Positions 31,020-44,351 of a stretch of DNA of 64,000 nucleotides are shown here, in pieces. A model generated the notes under the pieces. The model was not told the DNA's origin and searched no databases. It worked only from the letters and a program-made list of their open reading frames with translations. The first letter of the stretch is position 1. The number at the start of each line of letters is the position of its first letter. The position numbers were made by a program, and so were the translations under genes. Source of the stretch: Lonicera japonica (lineage: Eukaryota; Streptophyta; Magnoliopsida; Dipsacales; Caprifoliaceae). The stretch spans positions 31,650,833-31,714,832 of the forward strand of contig CM038466.1 of NCBI GenBank assembly GCA_021464415.1, in the 5' to 3' direction.

Positions 31020-32861
31020 CTAACGAATAAATTGAAATATACGTTCACTTAAATTAAGTAATGTTAAGTTTAATAATATCAAAAATTAAGTAAAAACAAA
31101 TGCTCACAAGTGAGTAGTTCTTTGATATAGAGTGGTCGGCATACTGGATTAGGAGACGGGATATGATTATTTATTCCTGTATTTCATGTTTGTGACAATG
31201 AAATTTAGATGTTTTATATGGTTGAGGGAAAATTATCTCTCGATCAATTTTAGTTGTTCTTGTACTATAAACGGATTTAGTTCTCCTTTAGAGAAATATT
31301 TTTCCCCATGCCACGTATATTTTAGTCTTTTTAATTTAAAATCTTTAGTCTATCAATAATTAACTTTTAATTTTGACCCGAAACCTATACTTTTAAAAAT
31401 TGTCAAGAAAGTTAATGATTTCAAACCAGAAAACATTATCGCTGTTGACTTTGAAAGCAGTAGCAGAAATGACTGTTGTGACGAATTAGAAAAGTGAATA
31501 ATCAAGTTGTATTGACAGAAGAAAAAAAATACAACTTAATATGTTTGGTTCGTGCTTGGAGTATGCTAGTAGAAAACCGAATTAAACTTAAACAAACCTA
31601 ACTGACTCATATCATTGCCTACAAGAATTGAAAATAATATTATTTTACTATATAAAATTTTATGTTCCTAGATTTGCAAGCTCTAGTGAGAGCCCGACTC
31701 TTTAGCTATCGTGAATATTAGAGCTATAGTATAAATGTATAAATTAATATTATTTTTATTCAAAATAAGTAAAAGTTAGTATATAGTTATTATTTTTCTG
31801 ATAGTTATCTAATAATTTATTTATTTTTATGAAAAAAAAAATATAAAAATCGAATAAAACTAAACCAAAACCAATCGTTTAAATTCAATTTAAATTTCAG
31901 TCTTCTAATTTCCGATCCGACCGGAGTAATATACATTCCTAATACTCGAGTTTAACTTTTATATGTCATGTAATTTAAAATATTTAGTCAATCAATAATT
32001 CACTTTTAATCTTTGACTCAAAACCAAGGTGTACTTTTTTTCTCTCTCCAGAAATTGCCTACAATGTTGATTATTACAAAACGATAACGTCAGCAATGAC
32101 TGCCAAATCAATAGCAAAAGCAGGAGGTTTTTCTTTTTCTTTTTTCTTTTTCTTTTTCTTTTTCTTTTTCTTTTTTATGACTGTCACTTTTCAAACTTAT
32201 TTAGCCAAATAAGAGAGTTTTGAACGTACTTGTAGAGATGGGGTAGACTTAAAAATGCCGGGGGAGATGGTAATTTTAGAGTTAAAAACGCCACATGTGC
32301 TGGTGATTTTAAGTAGGGCAATTTTTTGGCAATAAAAATCTCACGTAAAAACGCCATAAGGACTGGCGATTTTAAGACCAAAAATATCACTTCTAAAATC
32401 GCCAATTAGGATGGCATTTTTTTAGTTAAAGTAGCCATACTTTATGGTGTTTTTATGTGTCATATTTTTACTGTACCTGTGTTACTGTCTTTCACTCACT
32501 CAAGTTCTTCTCTTGAAACTTAATTTCAAGCTCAGTAAAGTAGCCGCATTTCACCATTTTCTTCTTCTCTTCCATTACTTCTACTAAAAACTAACTTTCA
32601 TTTAATCCATTCATTAATAAGCATTTCTCCTCACCTCAAAGAGAGAAGGTATGCATGTTTAATATGCTATTTTAGTTATCATATATTCTTATACTTCATA
32701 TATTATGAACTTCTAATATGATTGAATTTTTTTTGATTGTTTGTTGTGTGAGATCAATAGTTACTTGTATATATGTAGTATTAGATCACTAAAAGTTCAC
32801 TTCTTTAATATGTTTGTAGTGTAATATGAATGAATAAATGACTATATTTGTAGTTATATTT
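30613..32861. other. Spacer between duplication copies
   Basis: No gene. It holds a (TA)n run at about 30990-31013 and a (TTTTTC)n run at about 32130-32175. It also has two related stretches at about 31310-31500 and 31960-32110 (shared: AATTTAAAAT.TTTAGTC.ATCAATAATT.ACTTTTAAT), and a hairpin cluster at 32284-32455. Parts resemble 57400-57830 but in a different order. The last about 350 bp lead into the MULE 5' region of copy B. Confidence 0.55.
32284..32455. repeat. Cluster of four short hairpins, possible MULE terminal region
   Basis: Four consecutive imperfect palindromes of about 25-28 bp with stems of the type AAAACGCCA/TGGCGATTTT: AACGCCACATGTGCTGGTG (32288-32306), ACGCCATAAGGACTGGCG (32350-32368), CGCCAATTAGGATGGC (32400-32415) and AGCCATACTTTATGGTG (32432-32449). 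They lie about 0.8-0.95 kb upstream of the MULE ATG in copy B. Subterminal hairpins would fit a transposon end, but the opposite end was not found. Confidence 0.45.
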
Positions 32862-33238
32862 TAAATTTTTGTATATTGTATATATGTGATTTTGTGATAT
32901 AGATGTGTAGAATGTATGTATTTGTGTTCATGTATTTATATTTATTTTTTAAGAAATTATCTTATTATTTTTAAGAATGTGTTTCTTATCACATATTGTA
33001 GTGCTTTATAATTAATTTTTTTTGTAGGGCTTGATAATTAATTTTGTTTATTAAAAAATGATTTAACTATTTTGAAGAATGTGTGTACACATTTGTTTTT
33101 TTATGAGAAAAGTATGTTATTTTAAAGAATGTCTTTATTATAATTAAATTATATTTTTGAAAAATTGGTTTACTATTTTAAAGAAATGATTTATTATGAG
33201 TTGGTGATAAGTTTAATTAATTGTGTTAAAGGTGAATA

Positions 33239-35764
33239 ATGGCAAGCAGACAAGTGTTTATGCTTTTATATTGGCGCGATAATATTATTAACGGAGAGCA
33301 TGGATGGGGTTATGATATGCAACATAAAAGATGTATTGTTTTAAATGAATATAGTACTTACTTGGAATTAGTAGAAAATATATATTATGTAATAAAATGT
33401 TGATCGATCGTCGTCTACCTTAAAGATTTTATGTAGATATCCAATGTTTGTAACCCCAAATACTTACAATTACTTCCTTCATGAAATTGATGATGACAGG
33501 AGCTTACAGTTTGTAATGGCTACCATTTTCAATGCTCCATTTATCAATATAATTGATTTTTATGTAGAGAAAGTTGACCTGAATTATGATGTGCTTCCAA
33601 TTGGAAAAAATATTACATTGTTTGGGTTGTATAGCTCACCACCATCAATGCAATGCACTAATATTTCTAATTTGCCTTTCAGTTCTAGGAGTAACAGGAA
33701 GATTTGCAATTCATCTCAACCCATACCCAAACCTATTTATGAGTGCGGAGATGTTATAGAGTATGATGATGCCACTGGTGAGGACATGGATTGGTACTCA
33801 GAATCTAACAGTCTTATATAAATCAACGACACTAAAAGCGATGAATGGGAAGAATCGAACCAGGTTGAATAGGTTGTGAAAAATATACCGTCGTTGTACG
33901 CATATTTTAATGTTACGTATGTGGATCAGAAGGTGATGATGAATGAGTATTTGGTAGATGAGAATGAATTACGAAAGTGGCTCACTTACGAGATTAAAGA
34001 TAAGTTGAAGATTGCTATAAAACAGTTTACAATTAAGAATTCAAATAAATTTATTATCAATAAATGAAAGGCAGATATATAGGCAATTGGGTGTAAATTG
34101 CATAAAAAATGTGCAAATGGCGGCTTCGTGCTTGTAAGAGGAAGAAGAAACACGTGCAATTTGAGATAACGAAGTTCGAGAGTCTCCACACATGCACATT
34201 TGATCATTTGAAACTAATTCACAAACATTTGGATTACAAATTAATTGCCAGCAAAGTAAAACACTTGGTTGAGGTTGATCCAGCCCTTAAGATTCGCATT
34301 ATCGTGGCATTTGTTACGGATGAATATGGTTACAAGATTTCATATTGGAAAGCATGGAATGCGAAACAAAAGGATATTGAAAAAATATTTGGGAATTGGA
34401 AAGAGTCTTATGCTACTATACCGAGATATTTGGCTACCATTAAGTACAACAACCCATGCACGATCCATGAGTGTAGAAGCAAGCAGTATGATGGCTATTA
34501 TTGTATTTTTGAAAAGAATTTTTGGGCCTTTAGTGCGTCCATTGAAGGCTTTAGGCATTGTCAGCCTGTTATATGTATAGACATAACACATTTATGTAGC
34601 AAGTATACTAAGAAATTATTTGTTGTAATGGCCATTGATGCAAGTAAAGAAATATTTTCATTTTTGTGTTTGGATACGGTGATGAGAAAGCCATGACACA
34701 AGGCATTATTTTCTCATGTGGTTTTGGCATTATGTCATGAGGGGATGAGACGGCATCTGCTTGATTTTTGATCGCCACAGGGGCATATTGAATATAATCA
34801 ATTCTGAATCACAATTTCAAGAGCCGAATACGTACCATTGGTTCTATATGCAGAATGTTCGCAATAACTTCACAAGTAAATATTAACCAGATGATACTTT
34901 AAAGATACTAATGTAGAAAGCTGCCACTGCTTACTGTTTGCTGAAATTCAATAAGTAAATGGTCATGATAAAAGAGTATGATGAATAGCAGAAGAGTGAA
35001 GGAAAAAAATCATGGAGGTGGTTAAACCAAATTCACCTAAAATAGTGGACTTTTACTCACAATGGAGGGCATCGCTATGGGATAACGTCGATAAATATTT
35101 CGGAGGTTTTCAACGGAGTTTTAATTGGAGTGAGATTTTTGCCTGTTACTGCATTAGTGCAGCTCATTTTTCATCGCCTTGTTATGTACTTTTGCCATCG
35201 AGGTGAGCAAGAAAAAAAAAGGATTGAAGATTCGGAGGTGAAACACATGACATTCAGCGGGATTAAATTATCGAAGCTTATGAAGGATATCGCCAAATAT
35301 ACTGTTTTTAGGCATAACAATTCGGAGGGAGTAGCCTCTGTCACGTCAGCCAAAAGAAGAATGTAAACATCCAGGAAAGCACGTGCAGTTGCAAGAGGTA
35401 GGGAATTTTTAAGTATCCTTATTCACATGTTATGGTGGTGTGTGCTGAACTAAGGCTTGGTCCGAAGTATTTAATTGATCAATACGTGAGTATTGAGTTA
35501 TACGTTGCTAGCTTTTTTAGCACTCTACATCCTACTTTACCAAAAGATTATTGGGAAACCTATTTGCCCCCTACTGTAAGTGTTTTGATCCCTAATCTAA
35601 ATTTGTTACGTCAAAATGGTTGACTATCTTCACGCATTCATGACTAGATAGACATGAGCGATCGTTGAAGGAACAACCATTGTGAGATTTGTGGGGAGGC
35701 GGGACACGATCGCCGCACTTGTCCCCGAAATAAGAACAAACAGCTGTTGTTGCCTTCTAATTAG
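33239..35764 (+). pseudogene. MULE (MuDR-type) transposase, copy B
   Basis: The uninterrupted layout of the same gene as 378-1185 plus 10868-12578. ATG 33239-33241 opens MASRQVFMLLYWRDNIING, then a one-base insertion near 33394 breaks the frame. It resumes with FVTPNTYNYFLHEIDDDRS (33444-33821). The longest catalytic piece (34109-34696) has CKWRLRACKRKKKHVQFE (DNA-binding region with C and W), TDEYGYKISYWKAW and VICIDITHLCSKYTKKLF with the first catalytic Asp. Later fragments include the DRH phrase, GHRYGITSINISE, a degraded SWIM finger (CSC.., YPYSHV in place of the usual CPCSHV) and the knuckle CEICGEAGHDRRTC, ending at TAG 35762-35764. Non-functional. It preserves the pre-insertion site (TTTATTATCAATAA near 34055) of the copy A retrotransposon. 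Confidence 0.85.
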
Positions 35765-36465
35765 ATATGCAGTCTTACTTTATTATTTATATCTTTAAGA
35801 TTTCAAGCTTTCAGGTATTAAGATCTTTATGTTAACTTATGATGTAATGTTAATTTAGACAAATATGGTGAAGTATGGTGAAGTTGAATTATTATGTTGT
35901 TGAGATCTTTATGGTTAAGTTATTATGTAACTTATTAGGATCTTTATGTTAACTTATTATGTTGTTGTATTTCTTAAGTATGGTGAATTTGAATTTGTTA
36001 GATACGCCTAGAAATTGACGATATTTCGCCTTATTTAAATTTAAATTTAAAGTAACTGACATTATTGCCAGCCTCTACTATCATAATGACTCTTGTAAAT
36101 CGAGCTATATTGTCATCTCAGTCACATAGTTGTCAGTCGTATTGTTGTATTGTCAGTTTAGTGTCATAGAAGTGTATTGTCATTTCATTTACATTGTAGT
36201 GTACTGTAGCAACTGCCCTCCTATGTACACATAATATTAGCACCATCGTTGCTTCATAATTTTATAAATCGAGGCATATTGTCATCTCATTCAAAGAGTT
36301 GCGAATGAGTTTATCAGTGATAGTGCAGTGTAGTGTCAACTCAGTGTCATAAAAGTGTACTGTCATTTCATTTACATAGCATTGTACTGTAGCAATGCAT
36401 GTCTATATATCATTATATAAGCACAATTTATAGATAATTTTCTAATATCTCACTCTTAACAAACA
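35765..36465 (+). other. Intergenic, copy B
   Basis: Same content as 12579-13275: imperfect internal repeats and a TATA box (ATTATATAAG near 36414) ahead of the small unknown gene. No gene recognised. Confidence 0.55.
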
Positions 36466-37026
36466 ATGGCTTCTTCTAGCTCAAACGATAACCAATCTGA
36501 AAATATAGATAAATTCTTAATGACTAACGAAATTATGCTGTGTGATACTTGAAAACAAGTGACCTATGATGATAAGTGGTATGAGCGGGATAACCAGCTA
36601 ACATGGAAGCAAATGATTGCAATTTTTAATATAACACCTAAGAAATTGAGCTTCTTGTGGAAAGACATTGATGTGACTCCTGATCAACTTCCTCAGCTGT
36701 GGGCAAAAGTTGAACCAGCGGTGAAAAAATTTATCTGCTTTTACAATGAGAAAGAAATGCCTACTTTTCATCCAAATTTTTTGATTGATTATCCTGAAAA
36801 TAGGGCCAATATCTCGCAAAATTTTAAGGCGATATTGAGAGGGAAATGGTGAGAGCTTATTTTACCAATTATTTTGTATTAAAAATTAATTGAGGGTTTT
36901 AATGCATAATATTTTATCTTATCTTTCCTGCAGAAAGATCACGCCTATCTCATGTACTTGGTGGAAGAAGGCGTCAAGTTCCCCTATATAATGTACTGGA
37001 ATTTCTTTAAGGACTGTTTCAATTAA
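36466..37026 (+). pseudogene. Small MULE-linked gene of unknown function, copy B
   Basis: ATG 36466 opens MASSSSNDNQSENIDKFLM. The same TGA as in copy A follows after CDT (36550-36552). Beyond it the frame is longer than in A: WYERDNQLTWKQMIAIFN, ITPKKLSFLWKDIDVTPDQL, FICFYNEKEMPTFHPNFLID and FKAILRGKW, ending at 36852. An intron-like interval (GTGAGAG...CCTGCAG) precedes HAYLMYLVEEGVKF and FFKDCFN, ending at TAA 37024-37026. The joined phase would not be open as I read it, so the splice model is uncertain. No family recognised. Confidence 0.45.
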
Positions 37027-37275
37027 TATTTGGTTTTAGTATGTAATGTTTAAGTTGATGTCTTTATATGTTTTAGTTTGTTTCATGTGTCATATTTTCC
37101 TTTGTTTTATATGTAACGTTGCAATCACGTTAGGAAATTTTGTACTTTAATAAATGTTGAACTTAGTTTGTTATCTTAGCAAAAAGCATTGCATAAGATT
37201 AAAATTTAATATGAACATAATAAAACATAAAAAGTGAACATAAATAATACATAGAAAATGAGTCATCCATCCATA

Positions 37276-40200
37276 GTAAACAAAACATCCATCGAAAAGA
37301 TCATTTATACCCGAACTGCGTGTTTTGTTCATACATAATTCATCAGGACTAGCCAAGAGGTGTAGTATGGGAACAACTTGCCTTCTTTCTTGTGATACAA
37401 CCTTTTCGCTTAGTTGCTTTACAAATATATCAGCAAATGGTTAAAGCTTATATTATAAAAGTAACAAAATTTTTAAAAGATTGATGTTTATTTTACCGCA
37501 TCGAAATCGACTTCATCCACATTTGTATAAGCAACTTTTATATCTTGGTAGTACTTCTCAAATTTGAATACTGAAATTTCGAGATTTATCCACAAAGACT
37601 TAAGCTCTTAAGTGTTATTATTCCATGGAAGTTTGATGTCAGGCCAACTGGTGAGAATTAAATATGGTTGCAAATTGAAGCCAAGTCTGACGGTTATCTC
37701 GGTCGCAACATTTTTCAGACTTAGTTAACTCATTCAAAGCATTGCACAAACAAAATTGCTCTTCCGAGTTAAGTAGGTTATCACAATGGAAAAAAGACTT
37801 GTAGAGCAGAAGATGAAGTTGTGGAAGTCATTTTTAGATGATCTACTATGTTTGTAAGACCTGTAATGTGTATATATAAAAGAAATTTATTTTAAAATTA
37901 TTACATTTCTCTTGGAGGACAAAGCACTATGCAGTCACGTGAATACTTTAACATAGCTTTTTACAGTGAGCTGTTATTTCATTTCCTATAATTGTCCACA
38001 ATTTTCTCATTTGTATTCAAATTCCAACAACAGCAAAACTATTTTAGTGGCTTGTCAAATCTTTGATAAAGTAAAAAGCTTAATATTTTTTCCCAAGGGA
38101 CTCGTCAAATCCAATGCACTGTTCAATCACATGCTTCTAAATATCTAATATAGCATCTCATACATTACACAATCTCACTTCGATCTCATAAAATAAATAC
38201 ATGAAAAAAGTAAGCATTTAGATAAACCCATTACATATAATTAAAATTTAAAATGAACATAAAACTTATCCATCATATGCATTAGAGGAATAAGCATTTA
38301 CATCCATTGGATGAAATGAAAGTAGACGATTCGTGGCCATTTACAGCCGTCACTTTTAGATAAATCTAGTATCTCAATCACATTTTATTTGCATCTGTGC
38401 ATCTGGATTCGTGATCATTTTTTCAGTATTGTATAAAAAACATGTGTTCAAAGACTCTGTTTTTAATATAGCAGTTTAGCATACATAGTTCAGCAAATCT
38501 TTTGGGTCATATCCGTGAAAAAATCAATTTGCCTTAATTTCCCATTCGAATTGAGTTGGTTTATGACTATTGTAGGTCGAAAAATACTCTAGAGGAGGGT
38601 GAATAGGGTTTTTAAAAACTTAATCGAATTTTTAAAATCGTTTTTAAAAATATTTAATGTCAATATCAATCAAGCAACCAAGATACAAAGTTAATTCCAA
38701 TCACAATGAAGATGTAGCAGTATATAATAGAGCAAGAAATAGAAAGATTAAACCGATAGAAGTCGAAGACTTTTTGTCCACACTGTTCGGCTTGTTAGCC
38801 CCTACTTCCGTGCTCGGTTAGTTCCCCGAGAATTTTCACTAATACCAATCTTCTTCCGGGTGAAGATCAAACCACTACAAGCATTCAAACTCTTAGAAAT
38901 GTTGCTACTTCACAACACTCAACACAAGAACAACTTCTTGCTTTTCTAAGAGATAAACCTCTTTTGAATTTAGAAGAATAAGTTTTTGGTGATACACACC
39001 AAAGTACAATAACACTCAAGTGTATGAAGAATACAAATTAAGCTCACACTAGAGATTATCAAGTTTGATCAAGAATGATAGCTCAAGAATTGATGATTTG
39101 ATCAAGTGAAAATGTTGATTTTTCAAGTAAAAACTCTCAAGAATGATTTTTGGCAATAGATGATGTTCAAAGTTAGTAAGAGTGCCTAAAAAGTATTTTA
39201 GAAGTCATATATATAGTTTGGGAAACAATATGGCCGTTTGGGGTGGTTGAAGGTGGTTGAAGCACAAAACTAGTCTAGCAAGAAATCTCCAATGACTATA
39301 TTTCCTTGATGAAGTCAACTCCCATGCATTTCATGTAGTCGACTACATGAAGTAGTCAACTCCCTGAATAGTAATGTAGTCAACTACATTTCTCTAGAGT
39401 ATGGAGGTTTTGTGCAATTTTTTAACTTTTGTATTTTGACTCCAAAATCGATTATAATGCTTGGGGAATGTCAAAAATAGGTTTATAAGACTTCTAATAT
39501 AGTTTTTGTAACAAGAATCATTCATATGAATTTATGGTGAATTTTTTCAAGATGATTAGTTTTCGGTAAAAGGCTTTTTCAAAGAGAAAACTAGTTCCAA
39601 TCAATCTTAACAAGGTTAAATCATCTTAAGAGCTACATAATTGATTAATGATAACTTTTACATAAAATCTAAGCACTCACTCAATTTTTTTTAATAATTC
39701 GAGTTTTCAAAATGCTTGATTTTCTTATACGTTTCTTCATTTGTTTGTTGATCTTGATCATCTCTTGATTGTGGTTATTTGTATAGCACATGGAGGTCAT
39801 TTGAGTTCATTTCTCGTGATTTCAAGCAAGTGTTGAACTTGAATAATAATTGACATTTTCGGTTCGAAGTCAAACTTGGTCGATAGAGATATTGTTAAGA
39901 GCTAACATCATTTGAACACACAAGTTAAATAACACTTTGTTAACTTATTGTTATTATCAAAATAAGATTAATTGAATTTAAGGTCAACAACTATTGTTGT
40001 CCATTTGAGGCTTATTCGATTGGTTCAGCTAATTAACTTTGCTATCAACAAGAGATGTTTATCAATTGGGTCAGTCAATGGATGCAGTGAGTTTTGTCTG
40101 GATGCAACCACCCTTTAGTCTTCACCAAACACTTCAAACCAAAACTTATCAAACATAGTATAGTTATAGTATACCCATTTATTCTATGTAATGTACGAAT

Positions 40201-40640
40201 GCGGTGAGCCATCAAAAGGCATGTGATAAGTATTTAGAAAATACCACAGATAAACATAGAATAAAGGCGTCCATGAGTGCAAATGTACGAATGCTAGTGG
40301 GGAACGAAAGGAAAATTCGAGATTAGGCCATTGATTTATAAAATCTCTTGGCCTCAAAAGAGGAGATGGAGTTTGCAAAAACCCTGGACACATTGGTATG
40401 ATTCTAAAAACTCAATTTCTCAAAAATCTATCTTGTATTTCCCTTTGAATTTCAGATGGAAGGAGGGGAACCAAATAATCAATTTTCGAGGAATTGATCA
40501 TGTTTTGTTTATAGTAAGAAAGAAGTAAGAAAACGTTGGATATTTTTACTGATATTGAAGTGAGATGAGAGTTAGATGAATATGATTCTTTTATAGGAGT
40601 GAAATCAATGCTTTTCACATTTGTATTTGTTGTAAAATTA
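37276..40640 (-). pseudogene. Unknown gene remnant, copy B, broken by a solo copia LTR
   Basis: The copy B equivalent of 14086-17440, with the same phrases: SEIQREIQDRFLRN (about 40410), MCPGFLQTPSPLLRPRDF (40393 downward) and SPDELCMNKTRSSGINDLFD near the C-terminus. The terminal stop used in A is lost here (TAA changed to TAC). The copia LTR at 38571-39989 is at the same point. Frames differ by several small indels. Function unknown. Confidence 0.45.
38571..39989 (-). mobile_element. Solo Ty1/copia LTR, copy B
   Basis: 1419 bp, TGTAGGTCGA...AAGGTCAACA, with target duplication ACTAT at 38566-38570 and 39990-39994. Orthologous to 15379-16785. Of the two 16-bp palindromes, one is intact (ATGTAGTCGACTACAT) and the other has a C-to-T type change (GTAGTCAACTAC). 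Confidence 0.88.
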
Positions 40641-40645
40641 GTGGG

Positions 40646-42703
40646 TGTGAGAACCCACGTTTTCGACGCCCGGGGTCCTCGTGGGCGGCGATTCCATTAT
40701 TACTTTGAAAATTGGTTTTGAAAAGAATAAGAGTTGCCAGTTTGTTTTACTAAACAAACAAAAAAAAATTTGTAAAAGAGACGTATTTATGGAGTAAATA
40801 TCCTCTTATACACAATGTATGTGAAACTAGTTGATTCGAAGGTTCAGGGATTAAGTTACGAATCGAGAAGGTGTTAGGCACCCAATTCGCCCTTTCGGTC
40901 TCTTAAGTAGGATATGCATGTGTTATAATTCAGTTCCTGCATGCTATTGCTATTACTTTACAACTTTTCGTGCTTGCTTTAGAAATCAAGATTTTGAGGT
41001 TGGGATGAAAACGGTGTGTAAACAGTTTGTTTTCTAATTCGCCCATGATTTTAAAAATAAGTGTGTGTGTGGGTGATTTGAAAAAGAGAATTTGACAATA
41101 ATAGATGCAATGAAACAAGTGATTTTGTAAAGTATTGGGCTTTTCGAAAACTGATTCAATGTGGAATCTTATATTTGATGTAATATGAGGCGAGTTGACT
41201 GATCGTATACCATAGTCTATTGATTAAACCGATATAGTTGGCACTAGTGCTCTCATCATCGAGTATTCATCACATATACACCGCAATCTATGAGTTAAAT
41301 TGAATATATAGCGATTATCGATTCCTTCGTATAACAATACTGCTAATTCGGTATTTTGAAAAAGTAAGAAAGTAATAATACTATTTTGGAATTGGATTAG
41401 GGTTTGTTATACGCCTTTGATTTTGAAAATCAATTTGAAAAAAGGTTTTGAAAAGCTATCAAATGATAGAAATTATGCAAATAAGAGTATGAATTATAAA
41501 ACTGACGAATAAATAAAAGAAGAAAGAGAAAATTATACCTGAGCCTCCTTGGAAAGAGAGAATAAGGATCTCTTGGTGTGTACCACGAAATTCCCTTGAT
41601 TGTTGATCAAAAATATGAATGGAGGGGGGGTTTATTTATAGTTGAAAAAATACTTGGAGAGTAAGAAAAGAAATTGCAACTAGGACTCTTGGAGCATATC
41701 GTGAAACCTTCCCACTGTTGGATCATGCTTATTTTTGGATATGTATTGAAAATAGAGGTCTTCTAGATCGTGTAAAAATTTCAAGTCCATCAGAGTTCGG
41801 GAAGGTCTCCGTTTGCTCTGATTGGTATGAAGAGTTTGTTTTCATGTAGGAAAGGTACTTATTGTAGACAAGGTCACTTGTTTGCGTGAAAATTCAAGTT
41901 CTAACCGTTGGATCATGCTTAAGTTTGGATATATATTGAAAATATAAGTCTTTTAGACCCTGTAAAAATTTGCAGACAATCAGAGGTCGGGAAGGACTCG
42001 GTCTCCTCGGGTTGGTACAAAGAGTTGTTCCCGCATAAGAAACGCACTTGTGTACAGCAACCTCGACAACTGAACTTATAGCCGTTGGATTATGCTGAAT
42101 TTTGGATATTTTTTCTCTCAAAATGTTTTCTAGCTTGTTTACAAATTTGAGATTGATCAGAATTCGGGAAGGCCTATATTTATTTTAATTTCCTATGAAG
42201 GACATTTCAACTATAATTGCACGATAGACAAATTGATTCTTGATGATCCCATATCCAACAAAGCTAAGCTTTGAATATGTTCTTCCACACAATAATACCT
42301 ATCTAGTGAACAAATTTCAGATCATTTTAACTTCGAGAAGGCCTCCATTTGATCACCCAAGACAAACTCATGGTTTTCTGAATTTTCGGAGATCCGACCG
42401 TCGGATTGAGCTGATTTTTGAGTATGCTGCTCCTTATGGTAATATCTAACAATTCTCAAAGTTTGAGGATGATCTGATATGTGTAACTCTCCTTTCACAA
42501 GTTTTCAGGAGTTTTGACGATTTTCGGTTTCGGCAATTTTCGATAATTTTGTAACTTCTCATCCGGGGTCCTTTCGGCTTTCTTCCTTGACCTGTATCAC
42601 ATATACAAAGTCTGTGTGCATCTAAGAATGCTCGTGCATGCATGCGTGTTCATTTATTTAGAAATCAAGATTCTTGCGGGGGTCGCAAAATGAGATGTTC
42701 ACA
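40646..42703 (-). mobile_element. Solo LTR of the second Tat/Ogre-like family, copy B
   Basis: 2058 bp, TGTGAGAACCCAC...GAGATGTTCACA, with target duplication GTGGG at 40641-40645 and 42704-42708. Orthologous to 17441-19485. The minus-strand TATA region is altered (TTTATTTATAG on plus near 41631-41641). Confidence 0.88.
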
Positions 42704-42708
42704 GTGGG

Positions 42709-43212
42709 CATTGATGCAGTCTCGTGAATGTGTAAAAAAACTATTGAAAGTAGTCAATAATTTCTTCCATGGAATAGTGAGTGGTCATATTATTTTATAT
42801 ATATCTCTATATTTTTCAGTTGTATTCAAATTGGCACAACAGTAAAACTTTTTAAGTGAGTAGTCAAATCTCTACTATAACCCATTGGATCATCGAATCA
42901 TATACTTTTCAGTGGCTCTTCAAATCTCTGATAAAGTAAATGGAGATGGAGTAAAACTTAATGGTTGGTTTGCTCAGTTAACATTTATTTGTTTACGTTA
43001 TTTTTAAATAATTTTCATGTTGTATTGCGTTGAAGCTCCTTGGTTTCATTTTTCTAATATGTAATGTTTCTTATTTTCGACACTTAAAATTTTAATTATA
43101 TTTAATGTCTTTTCTCAAATTTGCCAAAATTAGTGGGCCTCGTACCCCTCAAATAATACAATTAATCAAAACAAATATCCATTTATAATAGTAACAACTA
43201 ACAATCAACCTA
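42709..43212. other. Intergenic, copy B
   Basis: Equivalent of 19491-19993, with the old internal duplicate of the stretch at about 37920-38130. No gene. Confidence 0.5.
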
Positions 43213-44351
43213 CTACGTACCACAACTAGGTTTTTTTTCTTCCTTTTAGGTCTCTGATCCCTCTCAACTTCTGCATGGGTGTATGCCTCTACACCTTCAC
43301 CTCTGCTCTTGCCCCTACCCCTTGGTCTACTTCTCCCTCGACCTATACCAATAGGTACCACAAGCACATATGCAACCTCTGCTATGACCAACTATGTCAA
43401 TCCCTCAGCATGCTTTGTAGGTATAAGAGTTGGATAAAGTACTAGCGGAAGCTGCTGCTACACGTCAGGTGAAGTAAATGATAAGTCTATCGTCAATATA
43501 CTCACATAATGTCGTATATCAATATCCTCGAATATAGTTAGGAGTGTAGAAAAGTCTGTCGTACTGAGCTATGATAAGCTAGCGCACGGTGGTGAAGATA
43601 ATGTAGAAGGTTGTGATAAGATGGGGTCTGGTGGGGAAAGTAACATATCAGGCTGTGATACACTGGAGGGAGGTGGAGAAGAAAACATAGTAGTAATATT
43701 GGTAGTGGTGGGTAACGCAGTATTAGTAGTGGGCTGTGGTAAGCTAGGGGCAGTAGGGAATAAAACGTAGTAGTACAAGTAGCTAGTGGGCTGTGATAAG
43801 CTGGGGTCTAGTAGGGAAGATAATGTGGTAGTACTATTGGGCAGTGATAAAGTAGGGTCTAGTGGGGAAGAGATATGATGTGTAGAGGTAGATGGACCAG
43901 CATCAAGTGAAGATAACGTAATATGCGGTGATGAGACGTTGATCGGTGGTGAAGATAACGTAGCAGGCTGTGAGGATGACGTACCCTTACTGGGACACTT
44001 CTAATGACGGCGAGAGGGTCGTGGGACCGGCTTCGATATAAGGTCGTGGACTTGTAATAGATCAATCGATAGCCGGAACTCCTAACGCACCCTAACAAGA
44101 GCAGTATGTGCCAAGTCAGATATCTCATTCGATGTGAAATCTCATGTGATCGCTCACATATGATGGTTCAGTACTAATGCATATATCTTAGCAAGTGCAT
44201 TACCCTATACCATGAAAGTACAATATAAGTATCAAATTAAAACTAAAAAAAATTGGAAATTACATATAGACCTATTATAAATAGAATTTACTAGTATCTC
44301 CAAAGTGACTTCTACTGGCTCGGGACCGAACTCGGGAGGCTTCTCTGGAGC

